From Paenibacillus taichungensis (GTDB taxonomy: Bacteria > Bacillota > Bacilli > Paenibacillales > Paenibacillaceae): a DNA stretch of 64,000 bases. A program made the position numbers and the translations under genes. The stretch covers positions 620,001 through 684,000 of the forward strand of contig NZ_JABMCC010000118.1 in the NCBI RefSeq assembly GCF_013359905.1, in the 5' to 3' direction. This document shows positions 17,221 to 25,403 of this stretch, piece by piece (position 1 is the first letter of the stretch; each line of letters starts with the position of its first letter). The notes beneath the pieces were generated by a model. The model was not told where the DNA came from, searched no databases, and was given only the letters and a program-made list of their open reading frames with translations.

Positions 17221-18456
17221 ATGTCTGAAATCAACGTACACGCCACACCTACCACCACACTCGCCACATCCGTATGGAGAAATCCAAGCTTCATCATTCT
17301 GTTTGCTGCCAGCGGCATCATTGCTCTTGGCAATCAAATCTATGAATTGGCTCTGCCTCTTATTTTATATGAACTCACAAAGTCTCCTGTAGCGATGTCC
17401 ACCATGCGTGGCATTGAATTTCTGCCGAACCTGTTTCTCGCCATGTTTATCGGTGTACTGATGGACCGGGTGCATAAGAAATGGTGGTCTATTGGCTCCA
17501 TCGTGTTACAGGTTATTCTTCTGCTCGCGCTGTTTCTGTCTTTTCAATATGGTCAACCTTCCATTTATGTACTCTACGGATGCGGTTTTATGCTGATGAC
17601 ACTGAGTTATGTTTTTCGCAATGCATCAGCTGGCATGATCAAACAATCGGTGCCTACGCCACTACTAACCTCAGCCAACGCGGCTTTGGGTTTCACCACG
17701 ACGTTAATTACCATCATGGGTGCCGCCCTATCAGGAATGCTGTTGATGTTATCCAACTTGTATACGGGTCTGTTAATTACCGCCATTCTGCTTGCGATAT
17801 CCTGTATGATTCTATTACCACTGCACTCCGCACCTGTGTCCAGAGGAACATCTCCTCAGGGCTTCTGGGTGGACTTTAAAGAAGGCTGGATCGAGCTACG
17901 TCGCAACCATATGTTACTGGTTATCAGCATTACGGTCATTTTTCTTAATGCGACCTCAGGTATGGTGGATGCAACCGTCATCTTTTATGCCAAAGACACT
18001 TTGAAACTGCGTAATCTGGAGCTTGGACTTGTACTATCTGCTGCCGGAGTAGGCGGTTTAATCGGCAGTCTGGTGGTAAGCTCCCTGCGCCGCAAATATT
18101 CTGCTGGTGTGCTGATTGTGATGACCACACTGCTTCAAGGTTTCGCCTTTCTGATCCTTGGTTTGTTCCACTCAACCTACGGACTTGCAGTGGGCCTGTT
18201 TCTATCTGGTATTTTCCAAACCATCAGCACGATCTGCATCTGGACATTCCGTCAGGAATCCACGCCGCATCACATGATAGGCCGGATCAGCGGGATTACC
18301 GGCTCTCTGTTCAAACTCGGCATGCCCTTGGCTATATGGGGAAGTGGCTGGATCTCCGAGCTGTCCAATCCTGCGTTGGTGTTCGGCATAGCCGCAGCAG
18401 CCAATGTCATCATTTTTATCTGCTGCCGCTACAGTGTGCTCTGGGACCGAAAATAA
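17221..18456 (+). CDS. MFS transporter (MFS_3, MefA-like)
   Basis: Membrane exporter of 411 residues with about 12 helices, in the group that includes macrolide efflux MefA and enterobactin exporter EntS. Typical parts are LILYELTKSPVAMSTMRGIE in TM1-2, the GVLMDRVHKKW loop, and the late RISGITGSLFKLGMPLAIWG stretch. ATG 17221 lies 10 bases after AGAGGAG; the TTG at 17212 is too close to that site. It diverges from the SgrR-like regulator, which probably controls it in answer to a small intracellular ligand. A hairpin at 18471-18504 closes the unit. Confidence 0.88.
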   Translation: MSEINVHATPTTTLATSVWRNPSFIILFAASGIIALGNQIYELALPLILYELTKSPVAMSTMRGIEFLPNLFLAMFIGVLMDRVHKKWWSIGSIVLQVILLLALFLSFQYGQPSIYVLYGCGFMLMTLSYVFRNASAGMIKQSVPTPLLTSANAALGFTTTLITIMGAALSGMLLMLSNLYTGLLITAILLAISCMILLPLHSAPVSRGTSPQGFWVDFKEGWIELRRNHMLLVISITVIFLNATSGMVDATVIFYAKDTLKLRNLELGLVLSAAGVGGLIGSLVVSSLRRKYSAGVLIVMTTLLQGFAFLILGLFHSTYGLAVGLFLSGIFQTISTICIWTFRQESTPHHMIGRISGITGSLFKLGMPLAIWGSGWISELSNPALVFGIAAAANVIIFICCRYSVLWDRK

Positions 18457-18470
18457 CAAGCAACATATAC

Positions 18471-18504
18471 AAACAGGTGGCGAGATCACACTCACCACCT
18501 GTTT
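18471..18504 (+). terminator. Terminator after the MFS_3 gene
   Basis: AAACAGGTGG at 18471-18480 pairs with CCACCTGTTT at 18495-18504 (10 bp, 14-base loop), followed by CGTTTC. The weak T tract lowers confidence slightly. Confidence 0.75.
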
Positions 18505-18617
18505 CGTTTCTAAATACCTCTCCCCATTGTGGAATTCTATGAGCATCTTACGCCTTATCTCACCCTTTAAATCTGTTATAATCGAACTTCATAGCTATTT
18601 ATTAAGGAGGATTCAAC

Positions 18618-20108
18618 TTGTATCGTATAGCTGCAATTGCACTCCTGGCCCTGATCCTGTTCGCAACCGGTTGTCAGAAGGATGAGGCTTCATCCGTCCC
18701 TTCTCCCGAGGCCGTGCAGGTACCGGATACCCAGAAGATGTATTACATATCACCCCAAGGAAACGATTTGAACAAAGGAACCATTCAAGCTCCTTGGAAA
18801 ACGTTGCAGCATGCTGCCGACCATGCTCCCCCGGGAAGCACAGTTTATTTGCGGGAAGGTCTCTATCACCAAAAAGTTAAAATCACCAGAAGCGGTAATT
18901 CATCAGGCAATCCAACCCTGTTTTCCAGCTATCCACAGGAGAAGGCCATCATTGATGGTGAAGGTCTGTCGGTACGCGGCATAGAGGGTCTGATTGAAGT
19001 CGAAAATGCCAGCTATATTACGATTCAAAATCTCGAAATCCGCAACTTTACAACCTCACTTCGGGGACAAGTGCCTACTGGAATATATATTCACGGGGCA
19101 GGAGAACACATTCAACTGCTGGGCAACACCATTCATTCCATTGCAAATGAGGCTAAACCTTCAGGACCCAATTTACAAGGTAGAGATGCCCATGGAATCG
19201 CGATATATGGTACGGAGCATCCCCAAGCATTGCGGGACATCATTATCAAGGATAATGAATTGTATAATCTCGTGCTAGGCTCAAGTGAGTCACTCGCAGT
19301 CAACGGAAATGTGGATACGTTTGCCATACTGGACAATACGATCCATGATACGGACAACATCGGCATTGATCTGATTGGGTATGAGGGAACTTCGGAGGAC
19401 GATACTTATGATCTGGCGCGAAACGGGATCGTACGGGGCAATGAGGTCTATAATATCTCTTCCAATCTTAATCCGTCCTATGGAACAACACTCCCTAATG
19501 ATAGCAATTCAGCAGGAGGAATCTACGTGGATGGAGGCAAAAATCATATCATCGACCACAATCGGGTATATCGCAACGATATCGGGATCGAGATTGCTTC
19601 GGAGCATGCCGGACGTTCGACCAGCAACATTACGTTGCAGGATAATCTGATTTTTCATAACAGACTTACAGGCATCGCCATGGGCGGCTATGATGAGCAG
19701 CGCGGCTCTACCGAGGACAGTACGATTATGTACAATACATTAGTGGATAACGACCTGCTGGATGCAGGCAATGGGCAGTTATTCCTGCAAGCCCAAACGA
19801 AGAACAATACGTTCAAACGAAACATTCTCGTATCGGGCAGCTCTGACGTGCTCATTTACAATGAATACACCAGTAATTCGGGGAATGTGTTTGATTATAA
19901 TGTGTACTACTCCCCTGCACCACAAGAAGAGGCCCTGTGGGTCTGGAAAAACACGGAGTATTCCGGCTTTACCTCCTACACGGTGGGATCAGGAAATGAC
20001 GTACATTCATTGTATGTGAACCCCCAATTTGTAGATGAGGCCAACGAAGATTTCACTCTCCAAGCCAATTCACCTGCCAAGGAAAATGGATTTATGAGCC
20101 ATGAATAG
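18618..20108 (+). CDS. Secreted right-handed parallel beta-helix lipoprotein
   Basis: Surface lipoprotein of 496 residues, probably a polysaccharide-active or glycan-binding protein. The signal peptide ends in the lipobox LFATGCQKDE (Cys near 19). The mature part opens YYISPQGNDLNKGTIQAPWK, the usual start of DUF1565/pectate-lyase-9-like helices, then runs through coils such as ITIQNLEIRNF, HDTDNIGIDLIGY and IYVDGGKNHIIDHNRVY. Whether it cleaves pectin cannot be decided; no PL9 catalytic site was confirmed. The start is TTG 18618, 7 bases after AAGGAGG. A PL1 pectate lyase lies 17 kb away. Confidence 0.88.
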   Translation: MYRIAAIALLALILFATGCQKDEASSVPSPEAVQVPDTQKMYYISPQGNDLNKGTIQAPWKTLQHAADHAPPGSTVYLREGLYHQKVKITRSGNSSGNPTLFSSYPQEKAIIDGEGLSVRGIEGLIEVENASYITIQNLEIRNFTTSLRGQVPTGIYIHGAGEHIQLLGNTIHSIANEAKPSGPNLQGRDAHGIAIYGTEHPQALRDIIIKDNELYNLVLGSSESLAVNGNVDTFAILDNTIHDTDNIGIDLIGYEGTSEDDTYDLARNGIVRGNEVYNISSNLNPSYGTTLPNDSNSAGGIYVDGGKNHIIDHNRVYRNDIGIEIASEHAGRSTSNITLQDNLIFHNRLTGIAMGGYDEQRGSTEDSTIMYNTLVDNDLLDAGNGQLFLQAQTKNNTFKRNILVSGSSDVLIYNEYTSNSGNVFDYNVYYSPAPQEEALWVWKNTEYSGFTSYTVGSGNDVHSLYVNPQFVDEANEDFTLQANSPAKENGFMSHE

Positions 20109-20143
20109 ATTGATATGATTCCAATTGGTGAAACTCTAAGCAA

Positions 20144-20187
20144 GACGAAAAAACGCTCAGCCATGATGGTGGTTGAGCGTTTTTCGT
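20144..20187. terminator. Bidirectional terminator between convergent genes
   Basis: GACGAAAAAACGCTCA at 20144-20159 pairs with TGAGCGTTTTTCGTC near 20173-20187. T runs face both strands. It ends the beta-helix gene and the chemoreceptor operon. Confidence 0.88.
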
Positions 20188-20225
20188 CTTTAGAATTTGA
20201 AGTACGGGCTTAACGAAGCAAATTA

Positions 20226-21056
20226 TTATTCAGCGTCGTCGGTTATTTTTTCGACCAGTTTCCGCAAGCCATGATTGGTTTCGTTCAATTGATCAATTAC
20301 ATTCATAAACTCTGTGACCAGTTTGGCCTGTTCTTGTGAAGAAACTGAAATCTGGGCAATCTCCTGCTCCATATTCAGTACGGACTTTTTCACAGCGTCA
20401 AGAGACTGCTCAATCCGTCCCGTGGCTTCTTTGGTACCTGTGGACATTTTACGGATTTCTGTGGCTACTACTCCAAAGCCTGCGCCGGCTTCACCCACCC
20501 GCGCCGCTTCAATTGCAGCATTTAAACCTAGCAGATTGGTCTGTTCTGAAATTTCTTTTATGTAACTAACCACTTCGTTCACATTACTGGAATCTTCAAC
20601 CGCACGTTTCGTATTGCTCAAAATTTCTTCCGAGGTTGCACTCAACTCTTCCGAATGAGCAGCTACATGCTGGATACCCTCAATCAGTCTGCTTGTAACT
20701 TCTCCTGCCTGATTCATCAGTTTTTTCAATTGATCCTGGGTATCCATACTATATGTAATGCAAAGGACTGCTTCTATCTCGTTCTGTTCATTCTTAATCG
20801 GAAGGAAATAAGAATCCGTGGCGATACCAAAAACCTCAGCCGGATAATGCTCCCTTGTCTTGGATTCATTCTTTAACATTTTAAAGTCTCTGTGTATATC
20901 TGCAATTGGGTCTCCTGCCTTGAAATCATATTTCAAAGCGTTGCCGGATTCGAAAAACAGGAACTTTTCCCGGTCCATGACCGATATGGAGACATCCTGA
21001 CGTGTAGCTTCGCGAATAAATGGTATTGCAGCCAAAACAGCCTCAACCTGATTCAT
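20226..21056 (-). CDS. Soluble methyl-accepting chemotaxis-type protein (YfmS-like)
   Basis: Cytoplasmic chemoreceptor of 276 residues with no transmembrane helix. The N-terminal 120 residues form a small sensor-like domain (SVMDREKFLFFESGNALKYD and AVLCITYSMD) such as occurs in B. subtilis YfmS. The rest is a short coiled signalling domain with the hairpin tip EISEQTNLLGLNAAIEAARV, the CheA/CheW contact. The domain is much shorter than in membrane receptors. GAGGAAG lies about 14 bases before ATG 21056. It follows the PAS-GGDEF gene by 67 bp on the same strand, so chemotaxis and c-di-GMP output may share one input. Confidence 0.88.
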   Translation of the reverse strand: MNQVEAVLAAIPFIREATRQDVSISVMDREKFLFFESGNALKYDFKAGDPIADIHRDFKMLKNESKTREHYPAEVFGIATDSYFLPIKNEQNEIEAVLCITYSMDTQDQLKKLMNQAGEVTSRLIEGIQHVAAHSEELSATSEEILSNTKRAVEDSSNVNEVVSYIKEISEQTNLLGLNAAIEAARVGEAGAGFGVVATEIRKMSTGTKEATGRIEQSLDAVKKSVLNMEQEIAQISVSSQEQAKLVTEFMNVIDQLNETNHGLRKLVEKITDDAE

Positions 21057-21123
21057 AATAATATATTCACTTCCTCTAATAGAGATAGTAGTGCTGAATA
21101 TTATATCGACAGTTATTAATCAA

Positions 21124-22122
21124 TTATGAAGGTTTACTACCATTACTCGCTGCTTCGGCTGCATGGGTCACCCGATTTCGCCCACCTGTTTTGGAGGCAT
21201 AAAGCGCCTGGTCCGCTTTTTGAAACAAAGACTGTTCTGTATCTTCCTGCGAAACCGTAGCCGCGCCAATACTCACTGTAATGTTATACTCGCCCCAATC
21301 GGCAGAAGCGACCTGTGAACGGTATCTCTCTGCTATAGTCACAGCTTGCTGTCGATCACAATCCGCAAGAATAATGACAAATTCTTCTCCGCCATAACGC
21401 GCCACCACGTCCGTGCTCCGTGACACCGATTGCAACAAGCCTGCCAGGTTACCCAGAACCAGATCTCCAATCGGATGTCCATACGTATCGTTGATATGCT
21501 TAAAATGGTCAATATCAACGACCAGAAGGGAGAAAACACACTGAGTTTCCTGGAAGCGAGCCAAACTTCCCAGCATTTTATCCTGAAAAAATCTGCGGTT
21601 CTTGAGTCCCGTAAGCAGATCCGTCGAGGCCATCGTCTCCAGCTGATCATTTACTTTAATCAATGCCTGCTGCTTCACTTTATATTCTTCGTGCAATCGT
21701 TCAAGCTCCTGGTTCGCCTCATTTGTGGCTTGATATAGTTCCTGAAGCTTTGTTTTGGTGTTCATTATATCCTTCTCATGTTCAATTCGCTTGCGCATGA
21801 CAACTACAACACAGTCGATTACGCTCTCTCCATTGCGTGTCCGGCGAACCCCGTTCAGAAGAACCGGAACATCCTGTTGGTCGCTGGTCCGAAACGAGAA
21901 GTACATCTCATCCACATGTCCATATAACTGAATGTAGGGATAGAAATACGTATGAAAAAAAAGTTTGTTGGTCACCGACATGGTTGACTCGATATGCCGT
22001 CCCAGCAGTTCGTTGCGTTCATATCCCAGCAGAGTCAGCAGGGTTTGATTGATGGATTGAATAATTCCTGAATCAGCGATTGAGAAATAGCCACATGGAG
22101 CCATATCTAATTGAATATCCAT
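21124..22122 (-). CDS. PAS-GGDEF diguanylate cyclase paired with RsbQ
   Basis: Predicted diguanylate cyclase of 332 residues. The N-terminal PAS domain (about 1-115; MAPCGYFSIADSGIIQSINQ, ending CVVVVMRKR) closely resembles the PAS domain of B. subtilis RsbP. A coiled coil (about 115-165) leads to a GGDEF domain with active site GGEEF. An RxxD product-inhibition site (RSTD) stands five residues before it, so the enzyme looks active and feedback-controlled. ATG 22122 follows GAGAGGAAAGG; the in-frame ATG 22146 has no site. The RsbQ-like hydrolase gene ends 30 bp upstream. In RsbP the PAS output is a PP2C phosphatase; here it is c-di-GMP synthesis. Confidence 0.93.
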   Translation of the reverse strand: MDIQLDMAPCGYFSIADSGIIQSINQTLLTLLGYERNELLGRHIESTMSVTNKLFFHTYFYPYIQLYGHVDEMYFSFRTSDQQDVPVLLNGVRRTRNGESVIDCVVVVMRKRIEHEKDIMNTKTKLQELYQATNEANQELERLHEEYKVKQQALIKVNDQLETMASTDLLTGLKNRRFFQDKMLGSLARFQETQCVFSLLVVDIDHFKHINDTYGHPIGDLVLGNLAGLLQSVSRSTDVVARYGGEEFVIILADCDRQQAVTIAERYRSQVASADWGEYNITVSIGAATVSQEDTEQSLFQKADQALYASKTGGRNRVTHAAEAASNGSKPS

Positions 22123-22152
22123 TGAAATAATTGCCTTTCCTCTCATTTTACT

Positions 22153-22959
22153 TTACACGCTCTGCAAATACTCTTTAATGAAGCGGCTTGTCTCTTCAGG
22201 CTGACTTAAATGTGGATAATGCCCCTTCGCCGTCATCTGTTGAAGTCTACTGTTCTTCAGATGCGCATGCAAGTAATCCCCCACTTCAACGGGAGCGATG
22301 CTGTCATCCGAGCATTGAAGAATGAGCGTAGGTACCGAGGCCCGCTCCAATTCATTCCGACAATCCGAGAAAAACGTCACCTCCGCAAATTGTCTAGCAA
22401 TATGCGGATCTCTCGAACAGAAGCTTTTTTCCAACTCGTCCGTCAGCTCTTTCCGTTCCGGATTCTGCATAACAATCGGAGCGAGATAGCTGGCCCAACC
22501 AATAAAGTTCATCTGCATCATTTCCAGCAGCTCATCAATGTCACGCCGATCAAATCCGCCATAATAACCCGGAAGATCGTTTACATAACGCGGGGAAGGC
22601 CCCAACATGACGATTTGCTTGAAATATTTAGGTTCATGAATGGAAGCAAGCATGCCAATCATGCTGCTGACCGAGTGTCCAACAAATATGACATCACTCA
22701 AGTCGAGCGCTTCCATAATCTCTAGCACATCCTGGGCATATCCTTGAAGATCACTGTATTTGTTTGGATCATAATAGTTAATTTGAGATTCACCTGAGCC
22801 TACATAATCGAATAAAACAACTCGGTAGTTCTCCGTAAAACTCGGAACAATATAGCGCCACATATCCTGATCACACCCAAACCCATGTGCAAAGATAATC
22901 GTTTGGCTGCCTTTTCCCAGCACTTTCACATTGTTACGTACGAGGACGTCAATCGTCAT
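22153..22959 (-). CDS. rsbQ: RsbQ-like alpha/beta hydrolase
   Basis: Cytoplasmic alpha/beta hydrolase of 268 residues, highly similar along its length to B. subtilis RsbQ, which is needed for the PAS phosphatase RsbP to sense energy stress. Matching blocks include FAHGFGCDQDMWR, VVLFDYVGSGES, the nucleophile elbow VGHSVSSMIGML, LGPSPRYVNDLPGYYGGFD, QCSDDSIAP (Asp) and GHYPH (His). The triad is therefore complete. RsbQ is thought to deliver or make a small ligand for its partner PAS domain; here the partner is the downstream PAS-GGDEF protein. ATG 22959 follows GAGGTG by 6 bases. Confidence 0.94.
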   Translation of the reverse strand: MTIDVLVRNNVKVLGKGSQTIIFAHGFGCDQDMWRYIVPSFTENYRVVLFDYVGSGESQINYYDPNKYSDLQGYAQDVLEIMEALDLSDVIFVGHSVSSMIGMLASIHEPKYFKQIVMLGPSPRYVNDLPGYYGGFDRRDIDELLEMMQMNFIGWASYLAPIVMQNPERKELTDELEKSFCSRDPHIARQFAEVTFFSDCRNELERASVPTLILQCSDDSIAPVEVGDYLHAHLKNSRLQQMTAKGHYPHLSQPEETSRFIKEYLQSV

Positions 22960-23347
22960 CCAAATCACCTCTCTGAGGTAGTATCTTTTGCTATGACCTA
23001 TCTGGTTATTATATCGGAAATTGTTGGGTTATGGATAAGAAATATTAATATTCATTACTTTGGATACATAAAGAACAATCCACTTTGTATGCCAAAAGGC
23101 CCTCTCATCACGAAAGGGCTCTTTGTACTTATTTTTTATTCTTGGCTATTTTACAGTGAGAATCACACGTTGATAATGCTTCAACTGATGCTCCCCATTA
23201 TCAATTAAAATGTTTAGTTGAATTTGTATAACCAGGGTGTAAGCTTTTCCCATTTTGATATATGATAATGCTTATGATTATGCTTATGACTATGAGTGAA
23301 TGTAACTGCTTAAAAATAATCCTAACACCAGGAGGGATCAGACACCG
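22960..23347. other. 388-bp intergenic region between divergent genes
   Basis: No gene is supported. At 23096-23123 there is an imperfect hairpin (GCCCT with AGGGC) with T-rich sequence some bases later. At 23261-23291 a short direct repeat (ATGATTATGCTT-type units) overlaps a sequence that resembles a Fur box at about 15 of 19 positions. Both signals are weak. Promoters for rsbQ and the SUKH-like gene should lie here. Confidence 0.4.
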
Positions 23348-23998
23348 ATGGAACAGCTGAATGCCGCCCTAATCCGTTTTGTTGAGCAGCAAGATTTATA
23401 TAATGAAGCATATGGACTTTTCAAAAATCATGATCTGCGTCCTCGTGAACAACACCGCCAGCCGGAAGTGGACGAACGAATCCCGCTCTCTCCAGAGCTG
23501 CAATATCTGTACAGCCACTACGAGATGATGGATGAACAGGCCAACGGCACACTCAAAATGAAAAATGCAGCTGTCGAGATCGGTGATGCAGCTCTAATCT
23601 TCTTTGTTGCACCTGAACATCTCTATCGTCAACAACTGGGGCACCGCTGGATCGGAATGAACGAACCTTATGAGGAGTCAGACTCTTGGCAAAAAAATCA
23701 TGTTGTCATCGCAAATTTTAACGATGATCCAATAATCGTTGATACAGCTGCACCGGACTCACCGGTATATGCTGCTTTTGCAGGTGAAGAACCTCAGCTT
23801 ATTGCCGATTCATTAACAGACTTTTTCAATGCACTGGCCATCCTGATTGAAGCTGCACGGACCCATACCGGGGAATTGAAGGACGAGGAAACTTATGAAA
23901 CCATACCCGAATATCTGGAGCATGTCGAACCTATATTGAATGATTTACTGGGAGAAGAGCATACTGCACATTTATTCGAGTATTTGTCATTTCGTTAA
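23348..23998 (+). CDS. SUKH/SMI1-like protein
   Basis: Soluble, acidic protein of 216 residues. The stretch PLSPELQYLYSHYEMM with later strands, KNHVVIANFNDDPIIVDT followed by PVYAAFAGEE and ADSLTDFFNALAILI, matches the SUKH pattern of helix, substrate-facing strands and closing helix. The family link is by pattern, not by a strong motif. Function is unknown; related proteins include toxin-immunity factors. ATG 23348 lies 9 bases after AGGAGG. A DUF1697 gene follows 34 bp downstream and is likely co-transcribed. Confidence 0.75.
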   Translation: MEQLNAALIRFVEQQDLYNEAYGLFKNHDLRPREQHRQPEVDERIPLSPELQYLYSHYEMMDEQANGTLKMKNAAVEIGDAALIFFVAPEHLYRQQLGHRWIGMNEPYEESDSWQKNHVVIANFNDDPIIVDTAAPDSPVYAAFAGEEPQLIADSLTDFFNALAILIEAARTHTGELKDEETYETIPEYLEHVEPILNDLLGEEHTAHLFEYLSFR

Positions 23999-24032
23999 AA
24001 GTAAAGGATCACAAGATACGGAGGGTTGAATC

Positions 24033-24590
24033 ATGATTTATGTTGCTTTGCTGCGGGGCATTAATGTGGGCGGGAATAACAAAATCAATATGAAGCAGTT
24101 AAAAGAAACGTTTGAGCAAGCCGGCTTGCTGGATGTGGTGACATATATCAACTCAGGAAATATTATCTTTGCCGATCATCAGGAACGCGTGGATGCGAAT
24201 ACAGAATTATCCCAGATTCTTGAACAAGCCATAGCTGTCGATTTTGGCTTACAGATCAAAGTGATGGTACGTAATTTGGATGAAGTCCGAACTGTTATTC
24301 AGGCACTACCGGAGGACTGGAAAAATGATGCCACGGCCAAAAGTGATGTCATGTTCCTCTGGGATGAAGTGGATGATGCATCCGTTCTGGACAAACTGCC
24401 CATCAAACCGGAGATCGGCACATTGCTATATGTTCCCGGAGCCATTTTATATTCCGTCAGTAAAGAACTTGTTACCAAAAGTGGTATGAACAAGCTCATA
24501 GGCTCCAAGGTCTACAAATATATGACGGTTCGGAACGTGAACACGACCCGCCAGATTTACAAGCTGATGCAGGTTGCGGCTGAGAAGTAA
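24033..24590 (+). CDS. DUF1697 family protein
   Basis: Cytoplasmic protein of 185 residues with the unmistakable DUF1697 opening, YVALLRGINVGGNNKINMKQ, then the YINSGNIIF strand and a closing MTVRNVNTTRQIYKLM. No reaction is established for the family. ATG 24033 follows GGAGGG. It has the usual length and an intact frame. Confidence 0.92.
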   Translation: MIYVALLRGINVGGNNKINMKQLKETFEQAGLLDVVTYINSGNIIFADHQERVDANTELSQILEQAIAVDFGLQIKVMVRNLDEVRTVIQALPEDWKNDATAKSDVMFLWDEVDDASVLDKLPIKPEIGTLLYVPGAILYSVSKELVTKSGMNKLIGSKVYKYMTVRNVNTTRQIYKLMQVAAEK

Positions 24591-24673
24591 CGTGAATCAG
24601 CTGATATTGAGCTCTCCCAATGACCCAGAAATAGACTGTAAATGTTCAATCAGACTGGTTAAATAAAGATGTG

Positions 24674-24702
24674 AAAATTCCCCAGGAGAGGGCCCGGGGA
24701 AT
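24674..24702 (-). terminator. Terminator after hsp20
   Basis: ATTCCCC at 24677-24683 pairs with GGGGAAT at 24696-24702; the loop contains a further GG/CC pairing. On the reverse strand TTTT follows. It closes the small heat-shock gene. Confidence 0.7.
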
Positions 24703-24770
24703 ATCATCAAGAACGCTTCCTGCTTGCTGCCTGCCATGAAGGATGGATAACGCTCCTGTATTTATATGTG

Positions 24771-25214
24771 TCAGTCAATCTGAATGCTTTTTCGGCTGTG
24801 ATCTTCACCCGGCAGTTTCGGAATGTCGAGCTCCAGCAATCCATTTTCCAATCTGGCTTTGATGTTTTCCTCATCAATATGCTCCACATAGAAACGTCGG
24901 ATAAATTCACCTGAACGTCGCTCCTGCCGAATGATTCGATTCGTATCATCCTTCTGCTCAGTCATTTCATTCCGTTTGGCACGGATGATCAGTTCATTAC
25001 CTTCAACCTGAATGTCTATATCCTCTTTGGCGATGCCGGGAAGCTCGGCTTTTACCACGTATTTGTTTTCTTCTTCGCGAATATCGGTCCGAAATGACTG
25101 TACACCGGTTCCGAATGGAGAGAGGAATGGAGACTCAACCATGTCATTGAAGGATTTCAGCATGTGTCCGAACAAGTCTTCATTTCGTTTGCGAAACGGA
25201 ATCAGATCAAACAT
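24771..25214 (-). CDS. Small heat-shock protein (Hsp20/alpha-crystallin)
   Basis: ATP-independent chaperone of 147 residues that holds unfolding proteins. The N-terminal arm (MFDLIPFRKRNEDLF) precedes the alpha-crystallin domain (about 40-135), with VVKAELPGIAKEDIDIQVEG and the closing LENGLLELDIPK. An I-x-I type tail, SIQID, is present at the end. ATG 25214 follows AAGGAG; the TTG one codon earlier is less likely. No CIRCE element is visible upstream. It is monocistronic. Confidence 0.94.
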   Translation of the reverse strand: MFDLIPFRKRNEDLFGHMLKSFNDMVESPFLSPFGTGVQSFRTDIREEENKYVVKAELPGIAKEDIDIQVEGNELIIRAKRNEMTEQKDDTNRIIRQERRSGEFIRRFYVEHIDEENIKARLENGLLELDIPKLPGEDHSRKSIQID

Positions 25215-25403
25215 CAAAATCAGCTCCTTATGTGTGGTTGGTTTAGTTGTTGCTTACACGTCTAATTATAAAATCGATCCCTAAATTGCTCAAAATCCGT
25301 TAAAGCTCAAAAAGAACGATTTTTCCAAGCCACGACTCATTCCCTTAAAATAGATTCTGCTTTCTTTAATTTTGACCTTTTTTGACCTTCTGGCTTTATC
25401 TGA

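Noticed and set aside
23096..23123. Hairpin between divergent rsbQ and SUKH-like genes as a terminator
   Set aside because: The stem has a bulge, the T-rich part is displaced, and no gene ends here.
23261..23291. Fur-box-like sequence upstream of the SUKH-like gene
   Set aside because: Only about 15 of 19 positions match and it overlaps a simple ATGCTTATGA repeat, so chance similarity is likely.
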